Positions 1 through 5,508 of a stretch of DNA of 5,995 bases are shown here, one piece after another (the stretch's first letter is position 1; the number at the start of each line of letters is the position of its first letter). A program made the position numbers and the translations under genes. Source of the stretch: Listeria marthii FSL S4-120 (lineage in GTDB: Bacteria; Bacillota; Bacilli; Lactobacillales; Listeriaceae). The stretch is taken from positions 2,393,056-2,399,050 of the forward strand of contig CM001047.1 of NCBI GenBank assembly GCA_000183865.1. Direction: 5' to 3'. The notes below the pieces were generated by a model, which ran no database searches, was not told the DNA's origin, and was given only the letters and a program-made list of their open reading frames with translations.

Positions 1-29
1 GCAAAATTAATAATTTTAGACTATCGATA

Positions 30-58
30 TTGTGCAAGCGGTAACATAATGTTATAAT
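30..58 (+). promoter_or_regulatory. Sigma-A-like promoter with extended -10
   Basis: TTGTGC at 30-35 and a perfect TATAAT at 53-58 are separated by 17 bp, and TGT at 50-52 makes an extended -10 (TGnTATAAT). Initiation would fall near 65. The only rightward gene it could serve is the regulator at 323, giving a leader of about 258 nt that runs antisense to the short leftward ORF at 184-222. The match is good, but in AT-rich DNA a chance match is possible, and no start site can be seen from sequence. Confidence 0.4.
33..46 (+). promoter_or_regulatory. cre-like site (candidate CcpA operator)
   Basis: TGCAAGCGGTAACA fits the core of the Bacillus-type cre consensus (TGNAANCGNWNNCW) at every defined position. 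It lies wholly within the spacer between the -35 and -10 boxes at 30-58, where bound CcpA-HPr(Ser-P) would block polymerase. By family knowledge this would mean repression in the presence of glucose. It could equally control a leftward sugar-use gene beyond the window edge. The consensus is loose, so confidence is moderate. Confidence 0.4.
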
Positions 59-104
59 TTTTTCACAGATAGACTAAAATCGTTCAAATTATTACTAATT
101 TCAC

Positions 105-155
105 AAAAATACGCAATTATGCCAGACCATTTTTAGTGGAAAAACAATAATTGCG
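105..155 (-). terminator. Candidate terminator or attenuator after the short ORF
   Basis: On the minus strand CGCAATTAT (155-147) pairs perfectly with ATAATTGCG (120-112). The stem is followed at once by TA and five T residues (109-105). The 26-nt loop can fold further (TTTTT against AAAAA, or CCA against TGG). It begins about 28 nt after the stop of the 12-codon ORF and would give a peptide mRNA of roughly 140 nt. The stem is AT-rich and the loop large, so termination may be partial. It could instead be an attenuator for a leftward gene, or a protein-binding site. Confidence 0.35.
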
Positions 156-183
156 CTCATCGGAAGACCTTGCTTAAACTACT

Positions 184-222
184 TTAGAATAACCAATTAA
201 CACTTGTTAAAAAATTTAACAT
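184..222 (-). CDS. 12-residue ORF, candidate signalling peptide for the Rgg-type regulator
   Basis: ATG at 222 opens MLNFLTSVNWLF followed by TAA. What supports translation is the ribosome binding site: AAGGAGG at 237-231, eight bases before the ATG, among the best in the window. The peptide is hydrophobic with a C-terminal Asn-Trp-Leu-Phe. It is divergent to the Rgg-type regulator at 323-1225, the usual place for peptide pheromone genes of Rgg/ComR systems. It resembles Streptococcus mutans ComS as I remember it (MFSILTSILMGLDWWSL), sharing M-x-x-x-LTS and a Trp near the end. It is shorter than known SHP or ComS precursors and has no clear export signal. An upstream in-frame ATG at 244 would give a 19-residue form but lacks a Shine-Dalgarno sequence. 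Alternatives are a leader peptide for a leftward gene, or a chance ORF. Confidence 0.45.
   Translation of the reverse strand: MLNFLTSVNWLF
197..221. repeat. Overlapping inverted repeats of TTAACA
   Basis: Three alternating copies of one half-site occur: TTAACA at 197-202, TGTTAAA at 205-211 and TTTAACA at 215-221. The first and second form a palindrome with a 2-bp spacer. The second and third form a perfect 7-bp inverted repeat with a 3-bp spacer. They lie inside the 12-codon ORF and reach its start codon, so in the leftward mRNA the second pair could fold into a hairpin that includes part of the AUG. They may be a regulator-binding site or a translational control hairpin. The arms are all A/T apart from one C or G, so some of this could be compositional. 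Confidence 0.45.
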
Positions 223-230
223 GTCTTCTC

Positions 231-237
231 CCTCCTT
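231..237 (-). promoter_or_regulatory. Strong ribosome binding site of the 12-codon ORF
   Basis: AAGGAGG, a near-full complement of the 16S 3' end, lies eight bases before the ATG at 222 on the minus strand. Strength and spacing match those of secG and rnr in this window. It is the main reason for treating so short an ORF as translated. Confidence 0.55.
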
Positions 238-253
238 TTTCATCTATACAGAA

Positions 254-282
254 ATTCTAACCTACACGACTTACATACAATT
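254..282 (-). promoter_or_regulatory. Weak promoter candidate for the short leftward ORF
   Basis: On the minus strand TAGAAT (259-254) is a good -10 box. The best-spaced -35, AATTGT (282-277, 17-bp spacer), is poor, and TTGTAT gives only a 15-bp spacer. Initiation near 247 would leave a leader of about 25 nt with the Shine-Dalgarno sequence in place. A poor -35 with a palindrome just upstream (291-300) is what an activator-dependent promoter looks like, but this is inference. Confidence 0.3.
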
Positions 283-290
283 AAAATACA

Positions 291-300
291 TCAAATTTGA
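291..300. promoter_or_regulatory. Palindrome TCAAATTTGA, candidate operator
   Basis: A perfect 10-bp palindrome is centred about 48 bp upstream of the predicted leftward start near 247, directly upstream of the weak -35. This is a normal activator position, and Rgg/ComR proteins bind short palindromes upstream of their peptide genes. It also lies just before the regulator's own ribosome binding site (307-310), so it could serve autoregulation. The sequence does not match any Rgg box that I can name, and it is short and AT-rich. Confidence 0.3.
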
Positions 301-322
301 ACATATGGAGCTGTGTTTTATT

Positions 323-1225
323 ATGCAAACTGTTGGCGATACGTTAAAATTTATTCGTAAAAGTAAAAACTTAACACAACAAGAAGCTTGTACAGATGCG
401 CTTAGTCGTTCTAATTACCAAAAGATCGAAAATAACAAAATTATGCCTAGTATGGACCGATTTATTCAACTGTTACTTAATTTCAATATGACATTGGAAG
501 AATTCGAATTTGTAAAACGGGATTTTATGCCTTCTCCAAAAGAAAATATTCTTTATTTATACTCCAAGATTATTACTTCCTCTGAAACAGATATTTTGTT
601 GAACGTTATTTCCAAATGCGATGCTTATTTAGAGAACCATACTGATACGTTCATTTCTGATATTAAAGCTTCTCTGGAAGGCATTTTGTTAGTTGAAAAA
701 GAGCATGATTTCGAGTTAGCTAGACAGAAAGTAATGTATATTTGGGATAGACTTTCGGAGGCTGATGAACTATTTTGGAATGATATATTGATTTTACGAA
801 ACATCTTTTTTATCTTTGAAAACGAGACCGCCCAACATATCGTTAACCGCTTAATTAAACAATTGAAAAAATATCGCTTCTTGCACCCGACACTTTCGAT
901 TGAAATTTCACTGCATGTTAATCGAGCAACTTACTTAATTCTCGATGAAAAATATGAACTCGCTTTACATTACATTGAACAATCTATTAAAATCTCGAAA
1001 CAAAATCACTACTACCTGCAATTTTGCATGGCGATTGCTAAAAAGGGCATTGTTCTGTATAAACTAGGCCAAAAGCAAGATGGTAAAAGATTTATGCAAC
1101 GAGCGCTTCGGGTGGCAAAATTTCTTGAAGAAGAGCGGATACTTAATGGAATTAAAAATGAAATTGATTATTTTCTTCATGATGACAATCTCACTTTAAA
1201 TGAATGTATAAAAATCGACCTATAA
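323..1225 (+). CDS. Rgg/GadR/MutR-type transcriptional regulator (XRE HTH plus TPR-like domain)
   Basis: Taken as 300 residues from the ATG at 323, with GGAG at 307-310 twelve bases upstream. This start places the helix-turn-helix at the N-terminus as usual for the family. Residues 5-62 are an XRE-type HTH (GDTLKFIRKSKNLTQQEA, then SRSNYQKIENNK, then a helix ending MTLEEFEF). Residues 75-290 are all-helical and TPR-like; the clearest repeats are near 195-225 (ATYLILDEKYELALHYIEQS) and 233-268 (AKKGIVLYKLGQKQDGKRFMQRAL). This layout is that of cytosolic Rgg, PlcR and ComR proteins, whose TPR-like domain in studied members binds a short peptide and switches DNA binding. There is no membrane segment. 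The gene converges on smpB and is divergent from the 12-codon ORF, its most likely partner. Family confidence is high. Target genes and the peptide ligand are inference. Confidence 0.85.
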   Translation: MQTVGDTLKFIRKSKNLTQQEACTDALSRSNYQKIENNKIMPSMDRFIQLLLNFNMTLEEFEFVKRDFMPSPKENILYLYSKIITSSETDILLNVISKCDAYLENHTDTFISDIKASLEGILLVEKEHDFELARQKVMYIWDRLSEADELFWNDILILRNIFFIFENETAQHIVNRLIKQLKKYRFLHPTLSIEISLHVNRATYLILDEKYELALHYIEQSIKISKQNHYYLQFCMAIAKKGIVLYKLGQKQDGKRFMQRALRVAKFLEEERILNGIKNEIDYFLHDDNLTLNECIKIDL

Positions 1226-1226
1226 A

Positions 1227-1282
1227 AAAAGCCTAAATCTAGCTTCTCCAACATTTTGTTGAATGACTAGATTTAGGCTTTT
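1227..1282. terminator. Bidirectional terminator between regulator and smpB
   Basis: AAAAGCCTAAATCTAG (1227-1242) and its exact complement CTAGATTTAGGCTTTT (1267-1282) form a 16-bp stem. The 24-nt loop holds an inner 5-bp hairpin (CAACA 1249-1253 with TGTTG 1257-1261). The minus-strand transcript leaves the stem into a run of T opposite 1224-1230. The plus-strand one leaves into TTTTATTTATT. It starts one base after the regulator's stop and ends two bases before the smpB stop, so it serves both converging genes. Confidence 0.9.
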
Positions 1283-1284
1283 AT

Positions 1285-1749
1285 TTATTGTTGACGCTCT
1301 TTAAAAGCGCGTTCGATATCACGTTTTGCTTCTTTTTGTTTTAAATCTTGGCGTTTATCGTATTTCTTTTTACCTCGAGCTACACCGATGAGTACTTTAG
1401 CGTAGCCATCTTTAATATACATTTTTAGTGGAACAATCGAATAACCGGACTCTTTCGTTTCTCCAATTAAACGGCTGATTTGCTTCTTATGTAAAAGCAA
1501 CTTGCGCGTTCTTAGTGGATCATGATTGTAGCGGTTCCCTTGTTCATAAGGACTAATATGCATATTGTGTAAGAAAATTTCCCCTTTGTCGATACGTGCA
1601 TAGGAATCTTTTAAGTTTACCCGCGCGTTTCTTACGGATTTAATTTCAGTACCTTGCAGGACAATGCCAGCCTCAAAAGTTTCTTCAATTGCGTAATCGT
1701 GGCGCGCTTTTTTATTTTGCGCGACTAGTTTACCATCACCTTTTGGCAT
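1285..1749 (-). CDS. smpB: SsrA (tmRNA)-binding protein SmpB
   Basis: SmpB carries tmRNA into stalled ribosomes so that trans-translation can free them and tag the unfinished protein for degradation. The 154 residues match the family's usual length (about 150-160). Family hallmarks are visible: [17 protein letters not shown] (12-28), GTEIKSVR (33-40) at the start of the OB-type barrel, [14 protein letters not shown] (75-88) and [10 protein letters not shown] (124-133). The basic C-terminal tail (134-154) enters the empty mRNA channel in known SmpB complexes. The ATG follows the rnr stop by 15 bases and AAAGGA overlaps that gap, so it is probably cotranslated with rnr. Its terminator begins two bases after the stop codon. 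No tmRNA gene follows, unlike Bacillus subtilis, where ssrA is next to smpB. Confidence 0.97.
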
Positions 1750-1764
1750 AACTCCCCATCCTTT

Positions 1765-4146
1765 CTAGCGACGTTTTTTCTTCTTCGGGCTTTCTTTTGC
1801 TACACCTTGATAAAAAGGTTTTTTCTTCTTTTTCTTTTTAGGTTTTGTATACCATTCGTCTTCTTTGCGTTCTGTTTTTGGTTTCGTTTCATCTGATTTA
1901 CCAGTTCTTCGTTTATTACGACCTTTTTTTTGGTTACTCTTGAAGTTTCTAGTTTTATCGATTGGTTTTTCGCGTTGGCGTTTTTGTTTATCGCTCACTG
2001 GACCTGGTTTACCTTCACTACGAAGCGCAAAATCAATTTCACGAGCATCCACATCGACTTTCGTTACTTCGACTTCCACTTCATCACCGATACGATAAAT
2101 TTGGCCAGTTCTTTCGCCAATCATCGCTAACTGATTTTGATGGAATTTGAAGTAATCGCCTTTCATTGCACTCACATGGACTAAACCTTCAATCGTCGTC
2201 GGTAGTTCGATAAATAAGCCAAAATTGGTTACGGAACTAATGATTCCGATGAAACGTTCGCCCACTTTGTCGACCATGAATTCTGTTTTCTTCAGTTCGT
2301 CAGTTTCGCGTTCTGCTTCTACAGCACGACGCTCCATTTTCGAGCTATGTTCAGCAATCTCAGGAAGCTCCTCAGCACGTTTTTCTAGCGTTTCCGGACG
2401 AACATCCCCGTTGATTAAATACTCTCTAATCAATCTGTGAACGATTAAATCCGGGTACCGACGAATTGGTGATGTGAAATGCGTATAAAAATCAGTGGAT
2501 AAACCAAAGTGTCCGGCGCTCACTGTATCATACTTCGCTTGTTGCATCGAACGGAGCATAACAGTCGAAACAACCATTTCTTCCGGTTTACCTTTTACTT
2601 CTTCTAATACTTGTTGTAAAGCAGCAGGATGAATATCATTGGCTGTGCCTTTGACAATCAAGCCAAAATTCGTAATGAATTCAAAGAACCGCGCTAACTT
2701 GTCTTCTTTTGGATCTTCATGGATACGATAAATAAATGGTACATCCATCCAGTGGAAATGTTCGGCAACTGTTTCATTGGCAGCAAGCATAAATTCTTCA
2801 ATTAAATGCTCTCCCGCTGAACGTTCGCGCATAACGACCGCTTCTGGATGCCCGTCTTCATCAACTACTACACGAGCTTCTTTGAAATCAAAATCAATCG
2901 CACCACGTTTTTCACGTTTACGGCGAAGTGTTTCTGCCAATTTTTGCATCGCTTCAAGCATTGGAACGATTGGCGCATATTTTTCGCGTAACGCTTCGTC
3001 ATTTTCGACTAAAATATCATTTACATCCGTATACGTCATACGTTCGGTTGTTTTAATAATACTTTCGAAAATTTCATGGTTAACAACATGACCATCTTCA
3101 TCAATTTCCATTTCACAACTCATTGTAAAACGGTCTACTTTTGGATTAAGCGAGCAAATGCCGTTCGATAGCTTATGTGGCAGCATCGGAATTACCCGGT
3201 CAACCAAATAAACACTCGTTCCGCGTTCTTGCGCTTCGATATCAAGTGGCGAGCCTTCTGTCACATAATGCGTTACATCCGCAATATGAACACCTAGCTT
3301 CCAGTTGCCATTCGGAAGTTGCATAACAGTAACAGCATCATCTAAATCTTTGGCATCAGCCCCGTCAATCGTAATAATCATTTGATCGCGCAAATCACGT
3401 CGGTTGCCAATATCTGAACTATCAACAACATCAGGCGCTTTACTTACTTGCTCCATCACTTCTTCCGGGAAGCCAATCGAAATACCATGTTTATGAATAA
3501 TCGATAAAATATCCACTCCTGGATCATTACGGTGACCGATAATTGACTTAACGACCCCTCTAGCACGAGTATTCCCAGTCGCATATTCCGTTAATTCAAC
3601 GATAACCTTATGCCCATCTACCGGTTTTAAGCCATCTTCTAAATCAATTTCCACTTCTCCGAAAAGACGTTTATCATCCGGCATCACAATCGGCGTGCCA
3701 GCTAAGTCTTCCATATAAGTTCCGACGATTTGCGTTGTCTTCCGTTCGACAATTTTCTTAATCGTACCCTCCGCCAAATTATCGCCTTTACGTTTCGTAA
3801 TTGTCGCAAAAACTAAGTCGCCGTTCATTGCGTCTTTTACTTCATTTGGTGGGATAAAAATATCGTCCATTTCTTTTTCTTCTGGGAGAACGAAGCCAAA
3901 ACCTCGTTCATGCGCGCGAAATGTTCCTTTTACTAAGTCCATTTTTTCTGGTAATGCATACCGATTCTTCCTTGAGCGGACAATAGTTCCGGAATCTTCC
4001 AGTTTCACTAACGCCTTCACCATTAATTTAAAAGCATCCGCGTTATTTAAAGCTATTTCTATTTCCAAATCTTCTAGCGCAAAGGTTTTATCCGGCGCTG
4101 AAGTTAATAGATTCATAATTTTTTCTTCCATTTGTTTTTGTTCCAC
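1765..4146 (-). CDS. rnr: Ribonuclease R (RNase II/RNB family 3'-5' exoribonuclease)
   Basis: RNase R degrades structured RNA from the 3' end and clears non-stop mRNA during trans-translation. The 793 residues have the full layout: winged-helix N-terminus (about 5-68), cold-shock domain 1 (about 72-120, GTFRAHERGFGFV), cold-shock domain 2 (about 138-205), RNB catalytic domain (about 245-575), S1 domain (about 626-709) and a Lys/Arg-rich tail (711-793). The metal-binding motif TIDGADAKDLDDAV carries D261, D267, D269 and D270, matching E. coli D272, D278, D280 and D281, so it should be active. HFTSPIRRYPDLIVHR (556-571) is the conserved RNA-binding segment. The tail includes seven consecutive lysines (770-776); in E. 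coli the basic tail is needed for recruitment to SmpB-tmRNA-stalled ribosomes. The start is GTG at 4146, chosen because AGGAGG lies seven bases upstream; the next in-frame ATG (codon 6) has no Shine-Dalgarno sequence. Confidence 0.97.
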   Translation of the reverse strand: MEQKQMEEKIMNLLTSAPDKTFALEDLEIEIALNNADAFKLMVKALVKLEDSGTIVRSRKNRYALPEKMDLVKGTFRAHERGFGFVLPEEKEMDDIFIPPNEVKDAMNGDLVFATITKRKGDNLAEGTIKKIVERKTTQIVGTYMEDLAGTPIVMPDDKRLFGEVEIDLEDGLKPVDGHKVIVELTEYATGNTRARGVVKSIIGHRNDPGVDILSIIHKHGISIGFPEEVMEQVSKAPDVVDSSDIGNRRDLRDQMIITIDGADAKDLDDAVTVMQLPNGNWKLGVHIADVTHYVTEGSPLDIEAQERGTSVYLVDRVIPMLPHKLSNGICSLNPKVDRFTMSCEMEIDEDGHVVNHEIFESIIKTTERMTYTDVNDILVENDEALREKYAPIVPMLEAMQKLAETLRRKREKRGAIDFDFKEARVVVDEDGHPEAVVMRERSAGEHLIEEFMLAANETVAEHFHWMDVPFIYRIHEDPKEDKLARFFEFITNFGLIVKGTANDIHPAALQQVLEEVKGKPEEMVVSTVMLRSMQQAKYDTVSAGHFGLSTDFYTHFTSPIRRYPDLIVHRLIREYLINGDVRPETLEKRAEELPEIAEHSSKMERRAVEAERETDELKKTEFMVDKVGERFIGIISSVTNFGLFIELPTTIEGLVHVSAMKGDYFKFHQNQLAMIGERTGQIYRIGDEVEVEVTKVDVDAREIDFALRSEGKPGPVSDKQKRQREKPIDKTRNFKSNQKKGRNKRRTGKSDETKPKTERKEDEWYTKPKKKKKKKPFYQGVAKESPKKKKRR

Positions 4147-4179
4147 TTCTGTCCCTCCTCTCTCTGTTTTAAAAATTGT

Positions 4180-4926
4180 TTATTCTTGCCAATCTAAACT
4201 ATCTAAAAATGTTAAAATGGCTTGGTTTACTTCTTTTCGTTCTTTGTCTAATGTGATGACATGCCCTGATTCTTTAAACCAGTGTAACTCTTTTTTCGTT
4301 GACTCTACTGTATCATAAATTAGCTGTGCTCCGCTTACATCAACCATATCATCTTTTTCACCTTGGACGACCATCATTGGAGCATAAATCATATCTATTT
4401 CAGCCACAACGCCATTAATTTCGTCTTTTAGCTTAGCGATAGTGTTCATTGGCGCGTCTTTGTAGGCGATCATTTCTGCGTCGATTTGTTCAGGTGTTTT
4501 ACCTTCTAATTTTTTATAATTGCGTACATAATCTAAAAAGCCTTGAATTATTGGGGATGAGCTGTCCATTCTTGTCGGAGTGCTCATGGCTATAATTCCC
4601 TTTAACGGCCTAGAAAAACCTAATTTCAGTGAAAAAAGTCCACCTAGCGAAAGTCCCGCCACAGCGATTTCAGTGTAGCCGAGTGATTTTAGATGATCAT
4701 AAGCTTCAAGAACATCTTCCCACCAGTCGTTTGGTCCTGTTTTTAATAGTAAGTCTGGGGATACGCCATGGCCTCTGTATTGAGGGGCGTAGCAAGTGTA
4801 ATTGTTTTCTTGTAAAAACCTGCCTAAAATCCTTACGTCTGCTGAGCTGCCTGTGAAACCGTGTAAGAGTAACACTGCTCGTTTGCTTTTTTCGAATAGG
4901 AATGGTTGTGGTGGTGTTATTTTCAT
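4180..4926 (-). CDS. est: Carboxylesterase, alpha/beta hydrolase of the Est30/YvaK type
   Basis: This is a 248-residue cytosolic alpha/beta hydrolase, the same length as Bacillus YvaK and close to Geobacillus Est30, which hydrolyse short-chain carboxylic esters. The oxyanion-hole segment is HGFTGS (22-27). The nucleophile elbow is GLSLG with S93. The acid is D192 in GEKDDMVD and the base H222 in ESGHV. These sit one residue from Est30's triad (Ser94, Asp193, His223, from memory), so the enzyme should be active. The physiological substrate is unknown even in studied relatives. ATG at 4926 has AAGGAG (4943-4938) eleven bases upstream, a little far. It precedes rnr by 33 bases with no terminator between, so the two are probably cotranscribed, as in the Bacillus secG-yvaK-rnr-smpB cluster. 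Here a strong terminator cuts it off from secG. There is no signal peptide. Confidence 0.92.
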   Translation of the reverse strand: MKITPPQPFLFEKSKRAVLLLHGFTGSSADVRILGRFLQENNYTCYAPQYRGHGVSPDLLLKTGPNDWWEDVLEAYDHLKSLGYTEIAVAGLSLGGLFSLKLGFSRPLKGIIAMSTPTRMDSSSPIIQGFLDYVRNYKKLEGKTPEQIDAEMIAYKDAPMNTIAKLKDEINGVVAEIDMIYAPMMVVQGEKDDMVDVSGAQLIYDTVESTKKELHWFKESGHVITLDKERKEVNQAILTFLDSLDWQE

Positions 4927-4989
4927 AGTGAATATCGCTCCTTGGTTCTTTTTGGAGGTTTGGTTGGTCTTGGGTGGATGTTATTTTTG

Positions 4990-5140
4990 TTGGAGTTCTA
5001 GGGGATTTGCTGTATTTAAATCTTTGCGCTCCCCTTTTTGGGTTGTTCGTCCACTTTTTTTATGGAAACAACGCTCCACTTCGTTACGCCTTGTATTGGA
5101 GTTCTAGGGAAGCGGACTACGCTTCTGGAGAACTCCAATA
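4990..5140. repeat. Intergenic repeat element with TTGGAGTTCT ends
   Basis: This fills most of the secG-est gap. TTGGAGTTCTAGGG occurs at 4990-5003 and again at 5096-5109. The complementary AGAACTCCAA lies at 5129-5138, so the whole 150-bp segment is bounded by inverted copies. Its interior has a further hairpin: GTTGTT plus TCCA (from about 5042) against TGGAAACAAC (5063-5072). It also has two GCTCC blocks and is richer in G/C than its surroundings. It has no ORF of note. It could be a small non-autonomous repeat of the MITE or REP type or a structured leader of est. I see no clear target-site duplication. Confidence 0.5.
5094..5140. repeat. Long hairpin: 12-bp outer and 6-bp inner inverted repeat
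   Basis: TATTGGAGTTCT (5094-5105) is perfectly complementary to AGAACTCCAATA (5129-5140). Inside, GAAGCG (5109-5114) pairs with CGCTTC (5120-5125) around a GACTA loop, and a 3x3 internal loop separates the stems. Neither strand has a T-run after it, so it is not a standard terminator. On the minus strand it begins in the T-run of the secG terminator, so it would form only in transcripts that read through. Confidence 0.7.
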
Positions 5141-5171
5141 AAAAACCACCTAAATTTTCATTCAGGTGGTT
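5140..5171 (-). terminator. Rho-independent terminator of secG
   Basis: On the minus strand AACCACCTGAAT (5171-5160) pairs with ATTTAGGTGGTT (5155-5144) around a GAAA tetraloop. That gives 12 bp including one G-U pair, followed by four more T residues (5143-5140). It begins nine bases after the secG stop and should end most transcripts before est. Confidence 0.9.
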
Positions 5172-5180
5172 AACATCTCG

Positions 5181-5414
5181 TTACTGTACAAAATATGCCA
5201 GTGCAATTAGTATTGCGAAGAAAACAACGGATAGAACGATGGTAGTGCGATGTAGAATAAGTTCTAGTCCTCTTGCTTTTTGCTTACCGAATAATTGCTC
5301 AGCTCCACCAGAGATGGCGCCGGATAGGCCAGCACTTTTACCTGGTTGAAGTATGATAACTGTAATTAACAGTACTGATACGATGATGAGTAAGACCGTT
5401 AAAACTGTACTCAT
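5181..5414 (-). CDS. secG: Preprotein translocase subunit SecG
   Basis: SecG is the small, non-essential subunit of the SecYEG channel in the cytoplasmic membrane and assists SecA-driven export. The 77 residues match Firmicutes SecG length. There are two membrane segments, about 3-22 ([19 protein letters not shown]) and 56-75. The connecting loop [21 protein letters not shown] is the family signature. ATG at 5414 has AGGAGG (5428-5423) eight bases upstream, one of the strongest ribosome binding sites in the window. It lies between two esterase-like genes, has its own probable promoter (5455-5483) and is followed by a strong terminator, so it may form a short single-gene transcript as well as reading on from the upstream esterase-like gene. 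Confidence 0.95.
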   Translation of the reverse strand: MSTVLTVLLIIVSVLLITVIILQPGKSAGLSGAISGGAEQLFGKQKARGLELILHRTTIVLSVVFFAILIALAYFVQ

Positions 5415-5454
5415 TGTTCTTTCCTCCTAAAACCGCCCAATTTGACTAAGGTTA

Positions 5455-5483
5455 ATTTTACCATATTTGTGATTATACGTAAA
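5455..5483 (-). promoter_or_regulatory. Probable sigma-A promoter of secG
   Basis: On the minus strand TTTACG (5483-5478) is followed after exactly 17 bp by TAAAAT (5460-5455), with TGG just before it as an extended -10. Initiation near 5448 would leave a leader of about 34 nt containing the Shine-Dalgarno sequence. A perfect TATAAT at 5477-5472 is an alternative -10, but its -35 (TTCTAT) is poor and it has no TG extension. Confidence 0.5.
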
Positions 5484-5508
5484 GGTTTGTTTCCATAGAA
5501 TGAATGGA

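Larger units (their letters stand above)
1..183. other. Left intergenic region, no conventional gene
   Basis: This is the outer part of the 322-bp stretch before the regulator gene. It is AT-rich and has stops in all frames, and I see no conventional protein gene in it. It holds a promoter-like sequence with a cre-like site (30-58) and a 9-bp inverted repeat (112-120 and 147-155), both listed separately. If a gene lies just left of the window and reads leftward, this would be its 5' leader and promoter region. That gene is not visible, so this is inference. Confidence 0.6.

Noticed and set aside
184..244. Longer 19-residue form MKKEGEDMLNFLTSVNWLF starting at 244
   Set aside because: No ribosome binding site precedes the ATG at 244, and its first codons are themselves the strong Shine-Dalgarno sequence for the ATG at 222. 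An MKK start is SHP-like, so it is kept only as an alternative.
221..322. Upstream ATG at 221 (or 305) as the regulator start, adding 34 or 6 residues
   Set aside because: Neither has a Shine-Dalgarno sequence. The added residues lie ahead of the HTH, where family members have none, and the 221 extension runs antisense to the better-supported short ORF signals. ATG at 323 has GGAG upstream.
1865..3091. Plus-strand ORFs of 62-104 codons inside the rnr region
   Set aside because: They are antisense shadows of a well-conserved gene, with low-complexity Ser/Arg/Phe-rich translations and no ribosome binding sites or recognisable domains.
5030..5075. T-rich hairpins on the plus strand as a terminator
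   Set aside because: The T-runs lie in the loops (CCCC-TTTTT-GGG, and the loop at about 5055-5062) rather than after a stem, and no rightward gene ends there.
4629..5349. Plus-strand ORFs across est, the secG-est gap and secG
   Set aside because: They overlap conserved minus-strand genes or run through hairpins and the secG terminator, with no supporting start signals or recognisable products.
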